From: CBDBLK01 sp965243145
GTDB lineage: Bacteria > Bdellovibrionota > Bacteriovoracia > Bacteriovoracales > Bacteriovoracaceae
Direction of reading: 5' to 3'
NCBI GenBank assembly: GCA_965243145.1
Contig: CBDEUB010000002.1
Location: 1,054,001 to 1,118,000 of the forward strand
DNA length: 64,000 nucleotides
The notes beneath the pieces were generated by a model. It saw only the letters and a program-made list of their open reading frames with translations. It did not search any database and had not been told where the DNA came from. Positions 60,102-64,000 of the stretch are shown in pieces. How positions within the stretch are numbered: position 1 is the first letter of the stretch; the number at the start of each line of letters is the position of its first letter. The translations under genes and the position numbers were made by a program.

Positions 60102-61205
60102 ATGATCCAATTTGAAATGTTGGACTTTTTTGCAGGCAGTGGACTGGTGAGCAAGGCCCTGTCACCCCACTTCAAAACCGTATGGGCCAACGACAATTGC
60201 CCCAAGAAGGCCAAAATATTTCGTGCTAATTTTCCCAAAAAGAATTTCTTGCTTGAAGATATTAAAAAAGTTTCGGGCAAAACACTTCCAAACGCGTTTC
60301 TATCTTGGGCCAGTTTCCCTTGCGTTGATCTCTCTTTGGCGGGGCCAAGAACTGGGATTTTTGCTGAAAGAAGCGGCCTATTTTTTGAATGGCCTAGAAT
60401 TACTGGAGAAATGAAAAACATACCATCTCTCCTGGCCATAGAAAATGTCGAAGGCCTGATAACCTCTCAAGGAGGCAACTCCTACAAAATTCTTCACAAG
60501 TGCTTAACTGGCATGGGGTATAAAGCAGGGCCTTTAATTATAGATGCCAAAAACTGGGTTCCTCAATCTAGGGTAAGAAGTTTTATTATTGCAGTTAAAA
60601 AGGATATGGATACTACCAGTTTTGAAACGAGCAAAGAGGCACCTTCTTATTTTCATACGAAACCACTATTGAGAGCAACACAAGGATTGGCCGATTTAGT
60701 TTGGTGGTACCTGCCCAAACCAGAAAAATTGAATCACTGTTTAAAAGACATTATTGAATTTAACGCTCCCGTTTTTACAAAAGAAAAAAATGAATACATA
60801 TTGAGTTTAATCCCCGAAAATCATTATAAAAAATTGATGTCGAGCAAAGAAGATATTGCCGTAGCACCAGGATACAGACGAACCAGAAATAAGAAACAAG
60901 TTTTAGAACTCAGGTTTGACGGACTCGCCGGTTGTCTAAGAGTTCCAAGAGGAGGAAGTAGCCGTCAGTATATTATTATCAAAAAGAATAGAAAATTGGC
61001 CAGCAGGTTATTAACAATAAACGAGGCCACCCGTTTGATGGGTACTCCCCGAGATTTTAAATTACCCGGCAGTTATAACCAAAGCTACGCCGCCATGGGC
61101 GATGCCGTCGTCTACCCCGTCGTTAAATTTTTGTCTGAAAATCTTTTATATCCCCTGGCAAAAAAATGTCAGGCCTCTGCACTCTCTAAAACCACGGTTC
61201 CTTAA
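60102..61205 (+). CDS. DNA (cytosine-5)-methyltransferase, Type II
   Basis: A 367-residue C5-MTase. Motif I MLDFFAGSGLVSKAL, motif IV ASFPCVDLSLAG (catalytic Cys), motif VI LLAIENVEGLI, motif VIII VPQSRVRSFIIA, motif IX/X region SRLLTINEATRLMGTP and SYNQSYAAMGDAVVYPV. The target-recognition domain lies between about 200 and 290 (WWYLPKPEKLNH to RVPRGGSSRQY). The start may be ATG 60102 or the ATG 15 bases later. It protects DNA from the divergent endonuclease. Its 3' end overlaps a broken convergent gene by about 20 nt. Confidence 0.92.
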   Translation: MIQFEMLDFFAGSGLVSKALSPHFKTVWANDNCPKKAKIFRANFPKKNFLLEDIKKVSGKTLPNAFLSWASFPCVDLSLAGPRTGIFAERSGLFFEWPRITGEMKNIPSLLAIENVEGLITSQGGNSYKILHKCLTGMGYKAGPLIIDAKNWVPQSRVRSFIIAVKKDMDTTSFETSKEAPSYFHTKPLLRATQGLADLVWWYLPKPEKLNHCLKDIIEFNAPVFTKEKNEYILSLIPENHYKKLMSSKEDIAVAPGYRRTRNKKQVLELRFDGLAGCLRVPRGGSSRQYIIIKKNRKLASRLLTINEATRLMGTPRDFKLPGSYNQSYAAMGDAVVYPVVKFLSENLLYPLAKKCQASALSKTTVP

Positions 61206-61572
61206 AAGTAATTCTACGGCCTTTAACAAAACGCTCGTTACTTAAATTTGGGGTTCTAACCAAAGAGGCCTGCAATACAATAAGGGCCTGCTCTAATCCC
61301 GATACATTTCCCAACCCTTGCTCAATCTTGTAATCGGCGCTGGATTCCAAAACAAAAGCACTGGGAAACAGCACTGAACTTTTCTTCGTGCGAGAAACAC
61401 GAATCGGTTCGCTCAAATTAAAGTTAAGGGCAAATATCTCTTTTTCTCCAGAATTGAGGTTTGAGGCCTTGTGAAAGTCAAGAATAACGCTGTTTCTTTC
61501 CTGGCCATCCAAACCGTATTCAACACATTCAGCAAATTTGGATTCAAAACAAGCATAATAGGGCCTAAATTA
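61186..61572 (-). pseudogene. 5'-truncated gene of unknown function
   Basis: An open frame runs without a normal start from a stop at about 61573 to 61186 (about 128 codons). It reads YYACFESKFAECVEYGLDG, then LDFHKASNLNSGEKEIFAL, RVSRTKKSSVLFPSAFVLES and RRITFKEPWF. It has no ATG; the only starts are weak (TTG 61512). It abuts the tandem repeat at 61565, which suggests that the front of the gene was lost when the ATPase cassette arrived. The family is unknown; it may be just a small gene with a TTG start. Confidence 0.5.
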
Positions 61573-61629
61573 CCCCTAAAATTGGACTTGACAAGTCTAA
61601 AATTACCCCTAAAATTGACCTTGTCAATG
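61565..61629 (+). repeat. Tandem 32-33-bp repeat upstream of the DUF4143-type ATPase
   Basis: Two copies: 61565-61596 and 61597-61629. Each contains ATTACCCCTAAAATTG; the first continues GACTTGACAAG and the second ACCTTGTCAA, so the ends are also inverted to each other. It sits between a truncated gene and an intact ATPase and could be a regulatory site or an end of a mobile cassette. Confidence 0.75.
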
Positions 61630-61653
61630 TCATTTCAATAACTTGGCCACTTT

Positions 61654-62997
61654 ATGATGGAGAGATTGGCCCTAGCTGGCCTCAAACAGTGGATAGACGC
61701 CCCTAGCAGAAGGCCGATGGTGTTGCGGGGCGCACGCCAAGTCGGCAAATCGACCTTAGTGCGCCTCTTTGCCCAGCGGGAAAATCTGGACTTGGTGGAA
61801 TTTGACCTGGAGAGAGAGCGCCTCAACTCTTTGAAAACCGAAGAGTTTGACCTCGCTAAACTCCTCGACGAAATCCAACTCAAAAAGAAAAAGCGCCTCG
61901 GCCCCAATTCGTTGATATTTTTTGACGAAATCCAGGCCTTACCCAAACTGCTGCTTTCATTGAGGTACTTTTACGAACAGGCCCCCCAGTTCAAGGTGAT
62001 AGCGGCGGGTTCATTGCTGGAAATCGTCTTGTCATCAAATAAGGGCGATTTTTCTTTTCCCGTCGGCCGAGTCGAATTTTACCATTTAGGGCCGATGAGT
62101 TTTAAGGAATTTTTATGGGCCACGGGAAGGCATTTCCTCGACGAAAAACTCCAACGCTTTGCATTTTCTTCGGAGGTACACAATGCCGCCATCGCCGCTC
62201 TTAAGGATTACTACTATGTCGGGGGCATGCCCGAGGCAGTAAAAATTTTTGCTGAAACTCAAAGTTTAATCCCTATGAGAGAACACCAAGAGCAACTCAT
62301 TCAAACTTATGAGGCCGATTTTTCCAAATATAACAAGAGAATCAATGTTCAAAGAATCGCCAGAATTTTCCGTGCCGTCGCCATGGCCACGGGGAAAAAA
62401 ATGATTTATTCAAAACTCGACAGGGAATCCACTTCCAGGGACATTAAACGCGTCGTGGAACTGCTCATCGATGCCAAAGTCATCCTTCCCTGTGTCCATA
62501 GCAATGCCAACCAAGTCCCCCTCCTTGGAGAGAGCGACCAGCGCATCTTTAAACCCTATTTTCTCGACATTGGCCTTTTAAATGCGCTTTTAAAGTTGGA
62601 TTTTGATGTCATCGAAAGGGAATTTCAAAACCGTTTTTCAACCAAAGGCATGATTGCCGAGCAATTTGTCGCCCAACATTTAAATTTTTTTCAAGGCCCT
62701 TCGTGCACACCAGGCCTTACCTACCACCTGCGAGACAAGGGGGCGCAAAAAGCGGAAATTGATTTTCTGATCGAAAAAAAGGGCCACATTTACCCCGTCG
62801 AAGTCAAGGCCTCTTCCAAGGGACATCTCAAGTCACTCAAATATTTTTGTCAAAATAAAAAGACACCTCTGGGCATTAAAATTGATCTGGATATTTTTTC
62901 CGTCGATCCCCAATTTGTAGGCAAAACTAAATTGGTGACTTTGCCCCTCTATGCCGTTGAATATCTCCAAGACAATTTTGAAAAATTGATCGACTGA
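61654..62997 (+). CDS. AAA ATPase with DUF4143-type C-terminal region
   Basis: A 447-residue protein. N-terminal AAA_14 domain: MVLRGARQVGKSTLVRLFA (Walker A), SLIFFDEIQALPKL (Walker B), FKVIAAGSLLEIVLSS. FYHLGPMSFKEFL and DYYYVGGMPEAVKIF follow, and the C-terminal region has AEQFVAQHL and the nuclease-like KAEIDFLIEKKGHIYPVEVKASSKG, a PD-(D/E)XK-like pattern. It resembles the IS-broken ATPase at 42369-44654. Its role is unknown; such genes are scattered in many genomes and look mobile. A tandem repeat lies upstream. Confidence 0.85.
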   Translation: MMERLALAGLKQWIDAPSRRPMVLRGARQVGKSTLVRLFAQRENLDLVEFDLERERLNSLKTEEFDLAKLLDEIQLKKKKRLGPNSLIFFDEIQALPKLLLSLRYFYEQAPQFKVIAAGSLLEIVLSSNKGDFSFPVGRVEFYHLGPMSFKEFLWATGRHFLDEKLQRFAFSSEVHNAAIAALKDYYYVGGMPEAVKIFAETQSLIPMREHQEQLIQTYEADFSKYNKRINVQRIARIFRAVAMATGKKMIYSKLDRESTSRDIKRVVELLIDAKVILPCVHSNANQVPLLGESDQRIFKPYFLDIGLLNALLKLDFDVIEREFQNRFSTKGMIAEQFVAQHLNFFQGPSCTPGLTYHLRDKGAQKAEIDFLIEKKGHIYPVEVKASSKGHLKSLKYFCQNKKTPLGIKIDLDIFSVDPQFVGKTKLVTLPLYAVEYLQDNFEKLID

Positions 62998-63004
62998 CTA
63001 CCAT

Positions 63005-64000
63005 TTACTTATCAAACTCCAACTGCTGGACAAAATTGGACTGGGAAGGGGTCGCCTCAAAAGCGGTTTCCCGGGTGATGACTTTGCGCTTGTATAAATC
63101 CATCAGGTGTTGCTCAAAGGATTGGGAGCCGTTGCCGCCGGGGCCATAGTTTTCCTCGATCGCTTGGGTCAATCTCTCCAGCGGCTCAATGCCCTCGATC
63201 ACTTCTTTCACCCCCGGCGTGGTGACCATAATTTCCATCGCCACCACTGTGCCCTTGCCGTCGGCGGTGGGAAGCATCCGCTGGCCAAGGCAAGCGTAGA
63301 GCGACACTGCCAGTCGCTTCCTCACTTCCTTTTGTTCCTCGGCGGGAAACATGGAGATGATCCGCCCCAATGTGGCCAGGGCGTGAGTGGTGTGCATGGT
63401 GGAAAAAACGGTGTGTCCGGTTTCGGCGGCCTTGAGGGCAATTTGCACAGTCTCGGGGTCGCGCATTTCACCGATCAAAATGACATCGGGGTCTTGCCTA
63501 AGTGCCGACCGCAAAGCGGATTGAAAATCGGGGGTGTCAAGGCCCATTTCCCTCTGGGAAAAGCGCGATTTTTGAGGCGTGTGCAAAAATTCGACGGGGT
63601 CTTCAATGGTGATAATGTGCGCCCGGCGGTGGCGGTTGATGTGATCGATCATCGCCGCCAAAGTGGTGGATTTGCCCGATCCGGTAGGCCCAGTGGCCAA
63701 GATCAGGCCGCGCCTTTGCAGGCCAATCTCTTTGAGGATCGGGGGAAGCGACAATTTTTCCAGATTGGGGATTTGCAAGTTCACAATTCTAAAGATGATG
63801 CTCAAGCGGCCCTGGCAGCGAAACAGGTTGTAGCGCAAGCGGCACAACTCCGGCACGGTAAAACCTCCATCGCTATCCCGCGATAAGGCCTCTTTCCCGG
63901 CCTCTCGCCCACCCGATTTCTGCAAGGCCATGGCGGCAATGCTCTCCACATCTCCGGCCTCCAGCGAGCGCGTCTGGATGGGCACCAATTCCCCTTGAAT
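63005..64000 (-). CDS. pilT: Type IV pilus retraction ATPase PilT, N-terminal part beyond window
   Basis: The C-terminal 331 residues or so are visible; the frame continues past the right edge. Walker A is ATGPTGSGKSTTLAAM, the Asp box is IITIEDPVEF, Walker B is VILIGEMRDPETV, and the His box is TVFSTMHTTHA. TLGRIISMFPAEEQ and LAVSLYACLGQRMLP are typical of PilT/PilU. The C-terminal GGNGSQSFEQHLMDLYKRKVIT matches the PilT AGLQMF-region position without that string, so PilU or another PilT paralogue is possible. It drives pilus retraction for twitching or DNA uptake. Confidence 0.93.
   Translation of the reverse strand: MQGELVPIQTRSLEAGDVESIAAMALQKSGGREAGKEALSRDSDGGFTVPELCRLRYNLFRCQGRLSIIFRIVNLQIPNLEKLSLPPILKEIGLQRRGLILATGPTGSGKSTTLAAMIDHINRHRRAHIITIEDPVEFLHTPQKSRFSQREMGLDTPDFQSALRSALRQDPDVILIGEMRDPETVQIALKAAETGHTVFSTMHTTHALATLGRIISMFPAEEQKEVRKRLAVSLYACLGQRMLPTADGKGTVVAMEIMVTTPGVKEVIEGIEPLERLTQAIEENYGPGGNGSQSFEQHLMDLYKRKVITRETAFEATPSQSNFVQQLEFDK

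Overview
The window looks like a chromosomal segment of a Gram-negative bacterium. It encodes lipoproteins, outer-membrane-type proteins, FtsEX with an EnvC-like partner, a PilT-type ATPase, S21 and an alpha-ketoacid dehydrogenase E2/E3 pair. The style (many secreted proteins of unknown function, FolE2 instead of FolE, dense gene packing) would suit a Bdellovibrionota or other deltaproteobacterium-like lineage, but nothing here fixes the taxonomy. Core genes have a moderate GC content. The segment from about 7.97 to 21.8 kb is clearly AT-rich. GGCC is strikingly frequent almost everywhere, including most of that AT-rich part.

Layout. 0-1.5 kb: a PIN-like gene (cut by the window edge) and an overlapping AAA ATPase, a possible defence pair. 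1.75-7.8 kb: fpg, E2 and lpdA, an exonuclease-WYL fusion, a small membrane protein and a KamA-family radical SAM enzyme, then tRNA-Gly(GCC). 7.97-21.8 kb: a surface-glycan island with a NeuB-type synthase, a PseG-like glycosyl hydrolase, three GNAT acetyltransferases, a class III aminotransferase, a 2-hydroxyacid dehydrogenase, an ATP-grasp enzyme, a PIG-L deacetylase, a metallo-beta-lactamase-fold protein and a methyltransferase. Inside it lies a lower-GC block (GNAT, acyl carrier protein, AMP-forming ligase, SDR) bounded by a 16-bp direct repeat. 21.9-24.3 kb: Hsp20, tRNA-Arg(CCT), and an AbiE-like nucleotidyltransferase pair with a palindromic operator. 24.3-33.5 kb: queuosine genes (a QueD-like protein, folE2, tgt) interspersed with rmuC, a DCC thiol oxidoreductase, a GYF-domain protein, a hutG-like ureohydrolase and an O-antigen ligase. 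33.7-42.3 kb: an FHA membrane protein with a 39-residue partner, two related outer-membrane proteins, trxB, rpsU, an enoyl-CoA hydratase and a lipoprotein.

42.4-48.8 kb is a zone of recent gene breakage. An IS903-group IS5-family element with a 9-bp target duplication splits a DUF4143-type ATPase. An IS110-family element splits a paralogue of a neighbouring secreted protein. A secreted PI-kinase/FAM20-like protein lies between them. 48.9-59.3 kb: thiolase, an LRR lipoprotein, a second DEDDh exonuclease, and a tight operon ftsE-ftsX-envC-like-ctpA-xseA-M23 peptidase. 59.4-64 kb: a divergent Type II restriction-modification pair, a truncated gene, a tandem repeat, an intact DUF4143-type ATPase and pilT (cut by the window edge).

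The most unusual structure is a family of seven intergenic inverted-repeat elements. Four are exactly 127 bp and three are longer variants. Six of the seven start at or just after the stop codon of a gene, always in the same orientation relative to that gene, and carry a T-rich tail at the far end. This is the arrangement expected of a very large mobile or propagated transcription terminator or 3'-UTR element.
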